From: Antennarius striatus
Lineage: Eukaryota > Chordata > Actinopteri > Lophiiformes > Antennariidae
Reading direction: 5' to 3'
DNA length: 64,000 nt
Assembly: GCF_040054535.1 (NCBI RefSeq)
Contig: NW_027172342.1
Location: forward strand, 30,001-94,000
Shown here: one piece after another, positions 9,753 through 21,500 of the stretch
Position numbering within the stretch: the stretch's first letter is position 1
Layout of the letters: every line of letters begins with the position of its first letter
The notes under the pieces: generated by a model
What the model saw: the letters and a program-made list of their open reading frames with translations, nothing else
Told to the model about the DNA's origin: nothing
Databases searched by the model: none
Program-made: the position numbers and the translations under genes

Positions 9753-12100
9753 AGTTTGTGGCAATGTAAAGATTGTGGTGCTGAAGTGTCTAGATGCTCA
9801 AAATATCTTAAACATTACAGAGAAAGGCATATTCATTTTGGGTCGTGGCCATCATATTAAGTGTATACACCCGGCTTGTCCATGCATCTTTAAGACTTGG
9901 AATTCACTTTTGACACACCTGTCAAGGAGTCATAGCAATGTCTTAAAGCACTCTGACAAATTTACATTTTCCTGCCAACTCTGTGGCTTCAGTGAACTTG
10001 GAACTGAGCATGATTAATTTGTACATGTAAACCATCATCTAAAAAACAAAGAGACAGTCGGCTGTATGTTTAAAGGCTGTGGATACAAAACCAGCGTATT
10101 AGTACATTCAAGTCTCACAAAAGTCGGAAAAAACAGCTTGCATTCATTTGTAGATTTTAAGGATGGTGTAGTCCATGGACTTCCTGTGACTGAAACTGTA
10201 GAGCCTGGTGGTTCAGACAATGTGGAATGCTGTGACAACAGCCAGCCTAATGTTGATTTGAATACAACAAAGGATCAGGCAGATATAATTGAACAAAAAG
10301 TTGCAGCATTATTATTAAAACTAGAAAATATTTTTCATGTGCCAAGTGCTGCAATTGATGAATTGCTCAAAGAACTTCACTATTTGTTGAGTACAGCATC
10401 TGTGTGTGTAGTACAACGGATGTGATACAAGACACGCTCAGTAGTTACAGCCTGCAAGTTGATCAAAGTGTCATTAAATAACTTGCTCAAAGAACTTCAC
10501 TATAAGTTCTGCGCCAGCTTTTCACAGACTGTCACATCCTTAAATTATTTGACAGTGGTATCACATCAGAGGATTAAAGAAAAGAAGTGATATGCAGGTC
10601 TTACCGGTATGGTTTGTTTTTTAAAGAAAACAGCTTTTTATCAGGAGGCCAAATGAGAGTGTTACGTAATTTGTATGTGGATGATTTTGAGATTTGTAAT
10701 CTGCTCGGCACATCTCGCAAAAAACGTGAGATCTGTGCTGTTTATTGGACTCTCAACAACTTACCACCTGGTTCCCATTCCTCATTGTCTTCCATTCATT
10801 TGGCTTAACTGTGCAGGTCTGAAGATGTCAGGAGTTACAGTTATGAAAACGTCCTAGAGCCCTTTTTGAGGGATCTTGTAACTGTAGAAAGTCATGGTAT
10901 TTTTATTGCACAGCTTGGTGATTTTGTTAAAGGCACAGTACAATGTGTTATAGCAGATAATTTGGGAGCGCAGAGAATTTTGTAGGTGAATACATTTGCC
11001 GTTTTTGTTTGGCCCAGATGTCGGAAATTCAGCAGAAAGAGGTGAGTTCAGACGTGTTTACTCTCAGAAGCAAAGAGACACATGAAGCACATGTTAGTTC
11101 AGCACAAAGCAATATGAAACCATGTTATGGTGTTAAAAGGCCGCGTGCTCTCTCTGCACGTCTTTCTCATTTCAATGTTTGCACTTGATGCACTTGTTGA
11201 CCAGTACCCCTTGGCAGATTACAGGATTGGAGGCCGTCGAATGGTGACAGTTAAAAGATTCATACATATACAAGGTCAGATCACACACAGGTATTCTTCT
11301 GTTTATTTATTTTTTATTATGTTTATTTTTGTCTTTCATCTTTAGATTGAAGAATGGCAGAGCCCATGAAGCTGAGAGTCATCGTAGAAGAGGATGATTA
11401 TAGAAGACTTGATCTCCTCTCAGAAAAGCTAACGACTTTAATGGACTTGAACAAAACAAGTGCTGATACATTTGGAATTGAAAGAAACTTTCGCATTCAA
11501 TTCATGGATCCTGACTTCAATAATGCGTTCATGAACATTACATCAGTGCAAGACATTCAAGACAGAGGAACAATTAAGCTTGTATACATGCAAAATTGTT
11601 TGGATATGAATCAAATTTCAAGGCCAAACTCTCCAGACACTGCTGGCTCATCTGGAAGCCTGTCAAGCATTCACACACCTCAGAGCATGTCCTCAGTGTC
11701 TTCATCTGACTCAGACACCACCATCCTTCTGTCCCATTCAGACAGTGAGCTGAGAACGCGTGCATGGCCCCGTGACTTAACCATTCCTCGCTTTCCATAT
11801 GATGTGGAGGTTCAGCTTCAGCGGGGAAATGAGATATTCAGACAAACTAGCACAAGTCTGAAGATTACACCAGGGCAGAAGTCTGACATCCTAGACAAAC
11901 TGGCTGAAGAAATTTTCCAGTGTACAGCATATCCACAAACCCATCAAATAGATGATGTAGCAAGGGCACTCATCAAAAAATGTCCCTGTTTGCAAGATTG
12001 GTCTGCCACTGGATACTACAGCTGGATGATTAGACTGGAATACAAAGTGGACTGTCTTGAAGTAATAGCTGAGAAGGGTGTCTACTGTATATGTGTGTAG
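9753..12100 (+). pseudogene. C2H2 zinc-finger / SAMD3-like gene family remnant
   Basis: Plus-strand exon-like blocks of a multicopy fish gene family. A splice acceptor (GTTTGTCTAG, ends about 9752) leads into CKDCGAEVS...H-x3-H and CIHPACPCIF...H zinc-finger motifs. A frameshift near 9845 and an in-frame TAA at 10015-10017 break the frame. Further fragments (about 10590-11300) resemble the central part of these proteins but carry stops and an apparent internal deletion near 11175. An exon with acceptor CATCTTTAG at 11345 then begins MAEPMKLRVIVEEDD (11354). It has a PB1-like N-terminal region, a serine-rich linker, and the conserved WxATGYYSWMIRLEYK motif known from SAMD3-like fish proteins. 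It ends at about 12060-12100 with no downstream exons found. Family assignment is from memory of similar proteins; function is unknown. Confidence 0.65.
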
Positions 12101-12104
12101 AATA

Positions 12105-12500
12105 TTTTGCAGCTCAGCCTCTGAGGGGAGGAAAACTCCCCCCGGTTGAAGGGGTGGATCCAGTGTGGCGGCTGAGGGAGGAGTCGGGTTATCACTCTCA
12201 TCCTCTGTGCCGTTTGAGGGAGGAGTCGGATTAACAATCTCATGTGTTTCAAGTTTCAAGTTTATTTATTTTTATATAGCCCAGATTCACAAACAATGTC
12301 TCAAAGGGCTTTACAATCTGCACATGGACGATATCCCTCTGACCTTTGTGCACTGCAAGCAGTGCGACCCTCGCATCGGATAAGGAACAACTCCCCCCAA
12401 AAACCCTTTTAACAGGGGAAAAAATGGATGGGAGAAACCTCAGGAAGACTGCAGAGGAGGGACCCCTCTTCCAGGAGTGGACAGACGAAGCAATAGATAC
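12105..12500. repeat. Interspersed teleost repeat (SINE or LINE 3'-end-like)
   Basis: Starts with two copies of a GAGGGAGGAGTCGG word (about 12174 and 12219). It continues with TTTATTTATTTTTATATAGCC, CAAAGGGCTTTACA, CGCATCGGATAAGGA and AACCTCAGGAAGA, a consensus commonly dispersed in fish genomes. Not protein-coding. Class assignment is uncertain. An (AATAACAGT)n-like microsatellite follows at about 12520-12560. Confidence 0.6.
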
Positions 12501-12706
12501 CGCATGTACAGATTAACAACACAATAATAATAACAGTAACAATAACAGTAACAATAAATGTATAATGTATGTGCTCTTTCAGCATTCAACTCTGAGATAA
12601 AATGAAGGAGATGTTGAGGAATTTCTAACAGATTGCTGCTTTCTGATTGTTCCATTTTTAAGAAAAACAAAAAAAAAGGTTATTGCTATTCCAACACGAC
12701 GTGATG

Positions 12707-13213
12707 TCAACGATGTGAAGAGCGTGTTTGCAAGCGGGTGATACGACGACTCGTAGTACTCAGGCGAAAATTGTTTGATTGCGGACGGGTAATATACAGT
12801 TTAAGTTGAGTGTAGATGTTCTCTAGCATGCGTTGCTTTAACAGGTGAATGTTATTCATGTATTTTCCAAACGCACGTTCAATAACTAACACTGCATTGT
12901 TGTAGTACTCTCTTCGGACGTCTTCAACCGACTGAATTATGTCTAGGTTAGACTCCCGTCTATACAACGGTCTATATTCAGTTTGTTGTGTTTCATGGTT
13001 TTCCCCAGTCATATCCTCGTAAACAATGTTGTTATCATAATCACCATACACGCTCGCAGCTGGATCATCTCCCTCTTCAGCATCACTGACTTCTATTTCA
13101 TCCTGCTGCACCCTCCCGCTCTGATTCTCCTTCGTCAGAAAAAGGTTCATTGTCCTCTATGGCCTCGTTTTCCAAGATCTCCTCTGGTCTTGTAGGGGGC
13201 ACTGCTGCAATTC
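12707..13213 (-). pseudogene. Unrecognised minus-strand gene, 3' exon, frame broken
   Basis: On the minus strand a good acceptor (GTGTTCTAG, ending at 13214) opens an acidic frame (IAAVPPTRPEEILENEA). It runs into a stop near 13083 unless a one-base shift near 13100 is allowed, after which about 130 codons continue to a stop at 12707. The continued part is acidic and then predicted helical and basic (RREYYNNAVLVIERAFGKY), ending ITRLQTRSSHR. No family was recognised. Its phase fits a candidate upstream exon at 24966-24901, with the LINE/Gypsy nest as intron. It may be a decayed host or transposon-accessory gene. Confidence 0.4.
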
Positions 13214-13316
13214 CTAGAACACACATGCAGAGGTAATCCAGTTAATCATTTGTATTAAATACATTCAATTCATCAATTGGTAAAAAATAAATCAATTAAA
13301 AAAAATATATAAAAAT

Positions 13317-15953
13317 CTTCTTCTTCTTTTCCTTTTGGCTTTTCCCTTCAGGGGTCACCACAGCGAATCAATTTCCTCCATCTAGCCCTGTCCTTTGAAT
13401 CCTCTTCTCTCACACCAACTACCTTCATGTCTTCCCTCATTACATCCATAAACCTCCTCTTTGGTCTTCCTCTAGGCCTCCTGCCTGGCAGTTCAAAACT
13501 CAGCATCCTTCTACCAATATATTCACTATCTCTCCTCTGGACATGTCCAAACCATCTCAGTCTGGCCTCTCTGACTTTATCTCCAGAACCTCTAACATGT
13601 GCTGTCCCTCTGATGTACTCATTCCTGATCCTATCCATCCTGGTCACTCCCAGAGAGAACCTCAGCATCTTCATCTCTGCTACCTCCAGCTCTGTCTCCT
13701 GTCTTTTCTTCAGTGACACTGTCTCTAGGCCAAACAACATCGCTGGTCTCACCACAGTTTTGTACACCTTTCCTTTCATTTTAGCTGAAACTCTTCTATC
13801 ACACATCACACCTGACACTTTCCTCCACCCGTTCCATCCTGCCTGTACATGCTTCTTCACCTCTTTTCCACACTCTCCATTGCTCCACCTGTTCCCTGCT
13901 CTCACTACAGATCACAATGTCATCTGCAAACATCATAGTCCATGGAGATTCCTGTCTAACCTCGTCTGTCAGCCGGTCCATCACCATAGCAACAAGAAGG
14001 GGCTCAGAGCTGATCCCTGATGCAGTCCCACCTCCACCTTGAACTCCTCTGTCACACTACAGCACACCTCACCACTGTCTTACAGTCCTCATACATGTCC
14101 TGCACCGCTCTAACATACTTCTCTGCCACTCCAGACGTCCTAATACAATACCACAGTTCCTCTCTGGGCACCCTGTCATCAGCTTTCTCCAGATCTACAA
14201 AAACACAATGCAGCTCCCTATGGCCTTCTCTGTATTTCTCTATCAACATCCTCAAAGCAAATACTGCATCTCTAGTACTCTTTTTTTGGCATGAAACCAT
14301 ACTGCTGCTCACAAATGTTCACTTCTGCCCTTAGTCTAGCTTCCGCTACTCTTTCCCATAACTTCATTGTATGGCTCATCAGCTTTATTCCTCTGTAGTT
14401 GCCACAACTCTGCACATCTCCCTTGTTCTTAAAAATGGGCACCAGCACACTTCTCCATTCCTCAGGCATCTTCTCACTATCTAAGATCCTGTTGAACAAC
14501 CCAGTCAGAAACTCTACTACCACCTCTCCTAGACACTTCCAAACCTCTACAGGTATATCATCAGGACCGACTGCCTTTCCACTCTTCATCCTCTTCAATG
14601 CCCTCCTCACTTCATCCTGACTAATCTTTGCTACATCCTGGTCCACAACAGTCACCTCTTCTAGTCTTTGTTCTCTCTCATTTTCCACGTTCATCAACTC
14701 TTCAAAGTACACTTTCCATCTTCCCATCACACTACTGGCACCTGTCAATAGACTTCCATCCCTATCCTTAATCACCCTAACCTGCTGCACGTCCTTCCCA
14801 TCTCTGTCTCTCTGTCTTGCCAACCGGTATAGATCAGTCTCTCCCTCCTTACTGTCCAACCTAGCATACAAGTCATCATAAGGTTCTTGTTTGGCCTTTG
14901 CTACCTCTGCCTTCACCTTACGCTGCATCTCCCTGTACTCCTGTCTACTCTCCTCAGTCCTCTCAGTGTCCCACTTCCTCTTGGCTAACCTCTTTCTCTG
15001 TATACACTCCTGTACCTCCTCATTCCACCACCAAGTCTCCTTATCTACTTTCCTTCCAGATGACACACCAAGTACTCTCCTACCAGTCTCCCTGATCACA
15101 TTAGCTGTAGTTGTCCAGTCATCTGGGAGCACCTCCTGACCACCCAGAGCCTCTCTTAACTCCTTCCTAAAAGTCATGCAACACTCTTCCTTTTTCAGCT
15201 ACCTCCATTTCGTCTTCTGCTCTGCCTTTGCCCTCTTCATCTTCCTCACCACCAGAGTCATCCTACACACCACCATCCTATGCTGTTTGGCTGCACTCTC
15301 GCCTACCACTACTTTGCAGTCACTGATCTCCTTCAGGTTACACCATCTGCACAAGATGTAGTCTACCTGTGTGCTCATACCTCCACTCTAATAGGTCACC
15401 CTATGTTCCTGCCTCTTCTGGAAGAAAGTATTCACTACAGCCATTTCCATCCTTTTTGCAAAGTCAACCACCATCTGTCCTTCTGCGTTCCTCTCCTGGA
15501 TACCAAACCTGCCCATCACCCCCTCATCACCTGTGTTACCTGCACCAACATGTCCATTGAAGTCTGCACCAATGACAACTCTCTCACTTCCAATTATGCT
15601 CTGCATCACTTCATCCAAGTCCAACCAGAATTTCTCCTTCTCCTCCAGCTCACATCCTACCTGTGGAGCATACCCACTAACAACATTGAACATCACACCT
15701 TCTATTTCTAGCTTAAGACTCATCACTCTATCTGACACTCTTTTTACCTCCTGGACATTCCTAACAAACTCCTCCTTCAAGATAACTCCTACTCCATTTC
15801 TCTTCCCATCTACACCATGATAGAACAACTTGAACCTTGCTCCTAAACTTCTAGCCTTGCTACCTTTCCACCTGGTCTCCTGTACACACAGTATGTCTAC
15901 CTTCCTCCTCTGCATCATGTCAACCAACTCTCTACCTTTTCCTGTCATAGTTC
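13317..15953 (-). mobile_element. RTE-type LINE copy A, 3' portion (split by Gypsy insertion)
   Basis: Minus-strand non-LTR retrotransposon, closely related to the plus-strand copies at 28.4 and 47.3 kb. Coding remnants in order are an apurinic endonuclease (about 15950-15390, including VVIGADFNGHVG), a linker and reverse transcriptase (15177-14272, 14312-14052), and the C-terminal part (13987-13348). Several frameshifts and stops interrupt it. The 3' tail contains the CGACCCCTGAAGGGAAAAG-type sequence and a (GAA)n end typical of RTE/Expander-like fish LINEs. The 5' 0.3 kb lies at 24439-24752, separated by the Gypsy element. Confidence 0.9.
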
Positions 15954-16815
15954 TGTAACCAGGATGAATGTTACCACAGTAATATTCGATGGTTATTTTG
16001 GTTATTATTAATATTTTTCTTATTATTAATATTTTGTTTATTCTTACCATAGCAAAGGACGTTAGGTTCCACACTAGTGTGAACTTGTCACGTGGTGTAT
16101 GACATCACGCATTCACCTGTGGGGCTGCGGGTGGCTAATGATGTCACCTGCAATAAAAGCCAGTGAGAAAACGGCGTTGGGGGGTGTGTGTCCGCGAAAG
16201 AGAGAGAGATCCGGAAGCGTCGAAAGCAGCCGGCATTGGAGTTCCCTGATCAGCCGCAGGCTACCGGAACAGACCTGTGTGGACGAGTTATACGAACTAT
16301 ATGAACGTTGAACATTTTTTTTATGGATTTGGTCGGAGTGCCAGTGAGGACTCGACTAAATGATGGCGAGCTAGGACTCTGATTCAGAGCAGGGACAACC
16401 GATGCGGAGAACTTCGCCTGGTCTGGTAGGAGGCTCTGGAAGCCGGTCCCCCCACGTCACCTCCGGACACACCGACATACACACACGCACACACACGCCA
16501 TTGCCAACGGACCAATTACGGCTTGGACTTGACCCTGGATTATTTTGGACAATGAGTGTGATGATAAATATTGTGTGTGGGTTTATCTGAAATGTACTTC
16601 ACTTTAGTTAATTTTATTCCTTCTGCAGAGAGTGAATATTGGGGTTCACTGTATATATATATTTTTTTCTTCACAAATTAATATAATTAATTGCACATAA
16701 AGTTCTGTGTTTGTGTGGTTCATTGCACCGCTACCTCCATGAGTCGAATTGGTCTTCTGATTGACTAGTCCGAAAGCTAATATCTTTAATTAATGTAGCC
16801 TGGAAACTTGCTACA
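15954..16815 (+). repeat. Gypsy 5' LTR
   Basis: 862 bases from TGTAACCAGG to TTGCTACA. It contains a CAATAAAAG TATA-like word at about 16150 and a CA-rich segment. The last ~363 bases (from 16453) match the 3' LTR almost exactly. Internal sequence begins TAATTGGCGAGC, where the primer-binding site would lie. Confidence 0.85.
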
Positions 16816-16895
16816 TAATTGGCGAGCTAGCCAGGAGGTAGTGGTACAGTGTTCTTCATATATTTCTCTTTAAAAAAAAAAAAAATTATTTCAAA

Positions 16896-18500
16896 ATGGA
16901 GGTTTTTGACATGCTTTGTATTAAAATACCAAATGCTGTGGTAATAGATGGGGTTAATAGAGATGATAAAGAGGAAGTGGGGCAGTTTTTAGAGCGGTAT
17001 GGATCAATCAACAGGGCAGTTTTTGTTGACTCTCCAGAGTCTGAATTCCATGGGGTGTGGGTAGTCGAGTATGTGTCAGGGTCTGCTATGCCTTTATTAG
17101 ATCCACTGCTACCGTATACTTTTACGATGAGTTCCGGGAACCAGTGTTATATTAAGAATCTATCAAAAGTTTATTCTTCAAAGGTCGGAAGATCAAAGAC
17201 TAAGACATATTTAGCTGACCTTAAGCAAGTGGCTAAACTTTCTGGTAAGGATTATGCTGAGGTGCTGCAGGAAATGATGGCCCAGATCAGCGACTCCATT
17301 GCAGAGTGTTACCCTGTCGATCCTGCTAAAATGGAGGAGACGGCTGAAGAGCAGATAAACCCAGACCCACCTAAAATGGCCGCCACCTCAGTGCCACTAA
17401 TCCATGCTAAGACCACGCCCACTGTAAGACCAAGGGAGCGCACTTCTTCTATTAACATTGCTGCTACTGATCTAAATCCACCTGAGGTCCAGAGATATGT
17501 GGTGGAACACATTGTAAAAAGTGAGGATGTTGTCATGCACACACGTTCATCTCACAGGCTCCGTGTTTTCTCTGGACGAGTGCCACGCCCACAGCATGAG
17601 GTCGACTATGACACTTGGCGCTCTGGTGCTGATTTGATTATGAAAGATCCAGCTATCTCTGAAATTCAGCGGACACGTCTCATCCTTGACAGCTTACTAC
17701 CCCCGGCTGCAGACATTGTGAAACATCTAAGCCCTGATCTACCAGCTGACATCTACCTCGAGCAGCTGGACTCAGCCTACGGTACAGTTCAAGATGGGGA
17801 AGAGTTGTACTCTAAATTTATGGACACTCTTCAGGATGCAGGAGAAAAACCATCTACCTATCTGCAGCGGTTACAGGTGGCGTTAAATCTTGCTGTGAGG
17901 AGAGGAGGAGTCCCTGAAACTGAAGTGAATAGGCATCTGCTGAATCAATTTTGTAGAGGCTGCTGGGATAATACCCTAATTTCAGAACTTCAGCTCAAAC
18001 AAAGAAAGTTGAGTCCACCATCATTTGCTGAATTACTGTTGTTACTCAGAACTGAAGAAGACCGAGAAGCTGCGAAGATTCACAGAATGAGACAACACTT
18101 AGGAACTGCAAAACAAAAAGTCACTTCCCAGGCTCAGTTCGCGTATGAGGAAGAGGAAAAGGGGATGTGTGCAACATTGACCACACTGACTAAGCAACTT
18201 ACTAAGCAAATGGCAGCCATTCAACAACAGCTATCTGTCTTGACTGCAATGCAGTCTCAAGTACAACATGGTTCCTGTGCTTCCAGACTCGGTCATGCTA
18301 CGAAGCCTCATAGTAAATCAAAGACTGCTGATATTGCTGTTGTAAACCCAAAGCCTGGGTTCTGCTTCCGTTGCGGTGAGGATGGCCATATCAAGCCTCA
18401 ATGCAACAATCCACCTAACTCTGCCCTGGTTAGTGCAAAAAGAAAACAATTCAATGACAAAAAACAAAGACAATCTTCCAGATCTGATCAGTTAAACTAA
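16896..18500 (+). CDS. Gypsy Gag polyprotein, PNMA-like
   Basis: Intact 534-codon frame encoding the structural capsid protein of the retrotransposon. Residues 1 to ~120 form an RRM-like N-terminal region reminiscent of PNMA proteins. The capsid region (about 200-400) includes YDTWRSGADLI and FMDTLQDAGEKPSTYLQRLQ. A coiled segment follows, and the C-terminus has one CCHC zinc knuckle (CFRCGEDGHIKPQC). The start ATG follows a short leader after the LTR. Pol begins 14 bases after the gag stop in another frame (frame 0 to frame 2), so expression would need frameshifting or re-initiation. Similarity to PNMA/ZCCHC12 is expected, because those mammalian genes derive from Gypsy gag. Confidence 0.88.
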   Translation: MEVFDMLCIKIPNAVVIDGVNRDDKEEVGQFLERYGSINRAVFVDSPESEFHGVWVVEYVSGSAMPLLDPLLPYTFTMSSGNQCYIKNLSKVYSSKVGRSKTKTYLADLKQVAKLSGKDYAEVLQEMMAQISDSIAECYPVDPAKMEETAEEQINPDPPKMAATSVPLIHAKTTPTVRPRERTSSINIAATDLNPPEVQRYVVEHIVKSEDVVMHTRSSHRLRVFSGRVPRPQHEVDYDTWRSGADLIMKDPAISEIQRTRLILDSLLPPAADIVKHLSPDLPADIYLEQLDSAYGTVQDGEELYSKFMDTLQDAGEKPSTYLQRLQVALNLAVRRGGVPETEVNRHLLNQFCRGCWDNTLISELQLKQRKLSPPSFAELLLLLRTEEDREAAKIHRMRQHLGTAKQKVTSQAQFAYEEEEKGMCATLTTLTKQLTKQMAAIQQQLSVLTAMQSQVQHGSCASRLGHATKPHSKSKTADIAVVNPKPGFCFRCGEDGHIKPQCNNPPNSALVSAKRKQFNDKKQRQSSRSDQLN

Positions 18501-18514
18501 ACTCCGTTCCTGTT

Positions 18515-21500
18515 GTGGGACAAACAGGAACTGAGCTGGACCCATCCTGTCCCGCCATGTCAAAAATGACTGTTCAGTGTGCAGAGTTGCAGCCTTCTAG
18601 ACCTAGGGCAACAGCCAAATTGCCCAGAGGCCTAGTGGGTTCTCGCTGTACAGCAGAAGTTAAAATAACAGGTCACAACTGTCGGTGCCTGTTGGATACT
18701 GGGTCACAGGTGACTACTGTACCCGCCTCATTTTTCAATCACTATCTTCATGATCACCCAATCCACTCACTGCATGATCTGTTGGAAATCGAGGGAGCGG
18801 CAGGCCACTCAATCCCCTATCTTGGTTATATTGATCTGTCAGTGACTTTCCCCAAAACCTTTTTGGGTCGAGACATTGAGATTTTTACACTGGCGCTTGT
18901 GGTTCCTGATTTTAGTCCTGGCTCTTCTTCATCTGTGCTTATTGGCATGAATACGCTTGAGCCTTTGTACGAACAATATATGTGTAATAAATCTTCAGCA
19001 TTTCAGCCAAGTACTCAAGGTTACAGAGCTGTATTAAAGACACTGCAGCTGACGCATCAGCAACATGACACTGGTAATGTTGGAGTGGTTCGACTCTTAA
19101 GCAAAGCCCCAGTGCGAGTTCCGGCCGGCCGCACTTTGGTGATCGAGGGCACAGCTAGGACCCCCTCTCCAACAGCCAACCAGTCAGTCTTACTTCACCA
19201 TCCTGTGTCAGCTCTGCCTGGTGGGTTGTGCGTCAGCAGCTGTTTAATATCATTTCCAGCTCATTTTCCCTATAAAGTTCCAGTGATTGTAACCAACGAG
19301 TCAGAGCAAGATGTTTATATTCCATCCTTCAGTGTAATTGCAGAGCTTGAGACCTACCACTGCATCCTGTCTCAGCATCATGTGACTGACCCCCCATCCA
19401 GAATCACACAGCAATCTGTCAACTTGAATCTGAATTTTGGCAACTCTCCCATAACATCAGAGTGGAAGGAGCGAGTCACTGAGAAGCTCAACGCAATATC
19501 TGAAGTATTCTCCCACCACTATCTTGACTTTGGATGCACCAACCAAGTTAAACACCATATCACTCTTCATGATGAGACCCCGTTCAAGCAACGTGCCCGC
19601 CCTATCCATCCAAAAGACATTGAAGCTGTACGCAGACATCTTCGTGAGCTTCTGGATGCTGGTGTGATTAGGGAGTCAACATCTCCTTTTTCATCTCCTA
19701 TTGTGGTTGTCAAAAAGAAGAATGGTGATGTACGGCTGTGCATTGACTATCGTAAACTCAATCTCCAGACTATAAAAGATGCCTATGCCCTGCCAAACTT
19801 GGAAGAGTCTTTTATTGCCCTTACCGGTTCAAGATGGTTTTCAGTACTCGACTTGAAATCAGGATATTATCAGATCGAAATGGAAGAGGCAGACAAACCC
19901 AAGACTGCTTTTGTAACTCCGTTAGGTTTCTGGGAATTCAATAGAATGCCTCAAGGAGTCACTAACGCACCAAGCACATTCCAGCGGTTGATGGAGCGAT
20001 GCATGGGAGACCTTCATCTCAAGGAAGTGCTGGTGTTTCTTGATGATCTAATCATATTCTCAAACACTCTAGAAGAGCATGAGAAAAGACTACTGCGAGT
20101 ACTGAGCCGGCTGAAGGAGTATGGATTAAAGCTTTCTCCAGAAAAATGTAAATTTTCCAGACTTCAGTCCGTTACCTGGGGCATATTGTGTCAGAGAGCG
20201 GGGTTGAAACAGATCCTGAAAAGATTGCTGCCATCAAGTCCTGGTCCATTCCCACAAACTTAAAGCAGCTGAGATCTTTTCTGGGTTTCGCAGGGTACTA
20301 CCGCCGCTTTATTAAAGACTATGCTGTCATCGCCAAGCCTCTCAATGATCTAACTCGGGGTTACGCCCCAGTCCGAAAGACCAAACCTCAGACATCCGCC
20401 AAGTTGCACTGCAGCTCAAACCAGCCTTTTGGAGAGCGATGGAATCAAGGTTGCCAACAAGCCTTTGAGACCCTCATTGACAAACTTTCATCTGCACCAG
20501 TTCTCGGGTTCGCTGACCCAGCTCTTCCTTACATTTTACACACGGATGCAAGCATTACAGGTTTAGGTGCTGCCTTGTATCAAGAACAGGACGGAAAGCT
20601 TCGGGCAATAGCTTTTGCCAGCCGTGGTCTTTCTCAAAGTGAGAGTAGATATCCAGCCCACAAACTAGAATTTTTAGCACTTAAATGGAGTGTCACCGAA
20701 AAGTTTCAGGACTATCTGTATGGAGCAGAATTCACAGTAGTGACAGACAGCAACCCCCTGACCTATGTTCTGACATCAGCTAAACTGGATGCTACTGGTC
20801 ATCGTTGGTTGGCTGCTCTTTCCACATTCTCTTTTAACCCTTTTAGCACTGACCTATTTTGGCCGTTTTTTGGTACTTTTGATATTTGTCTCTATATACC
20901 ACATTAAAATGATTTAACATACCCATGCTTGGTATGTTTATCTTCAGCACAACCTCAGCTATATGAAGATCGTTTTTATTTCCATATAACTTACTATATT
21001 GACATATTGGAGCAAAATACACACACACAGTCAAATCCGGAAATGGAAAAATATTATGTAATTGCACATAAAAACCAAAAACATGCTGATCAAATTCATT
21101 TTGAACTCTAAAAAGGTTGTCATAGGCTTCTAACATAATTTTATAGTTTGTGTCATTTGTGCCACTCTTGAAGGAGTTTTTTTGGGCCCAAATAGACACA
21201 GTCAAATTCGAAAGTGGAACAAATTGTATTTTATTGTACATAAAACCCCCAAAAAATGCTCATTGAATTTGATTTTGAACTCAAAAAAGGTTGCCATAGA
21301 CTTCTAACATTACTATACAGTATGTAGTTTCTGTCACTTGTGCCACTCTACAAAGGAGTGCTTCAAAGTAAGAATGCGCATGCGTCAAGCGTAAATCGTG
21401 CATGTAATGGCGTGCGTTATTGTGACGTTTACGTCACGTAACAAGATGCACCAATCATGGTACGTCTTTGCATCACATGACAAGCATGTACGAATCGCAA

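Noticed and set aside
13427..14020. Plus-strand frames opposite LINE copy A (and equivalent minus-strand frames at 28404-31428 and 47296-50429)
   Set aside because: They are antisense shadows of the endonuclease/RT coding strand. The same shadow recurs opposite each LINE copy.
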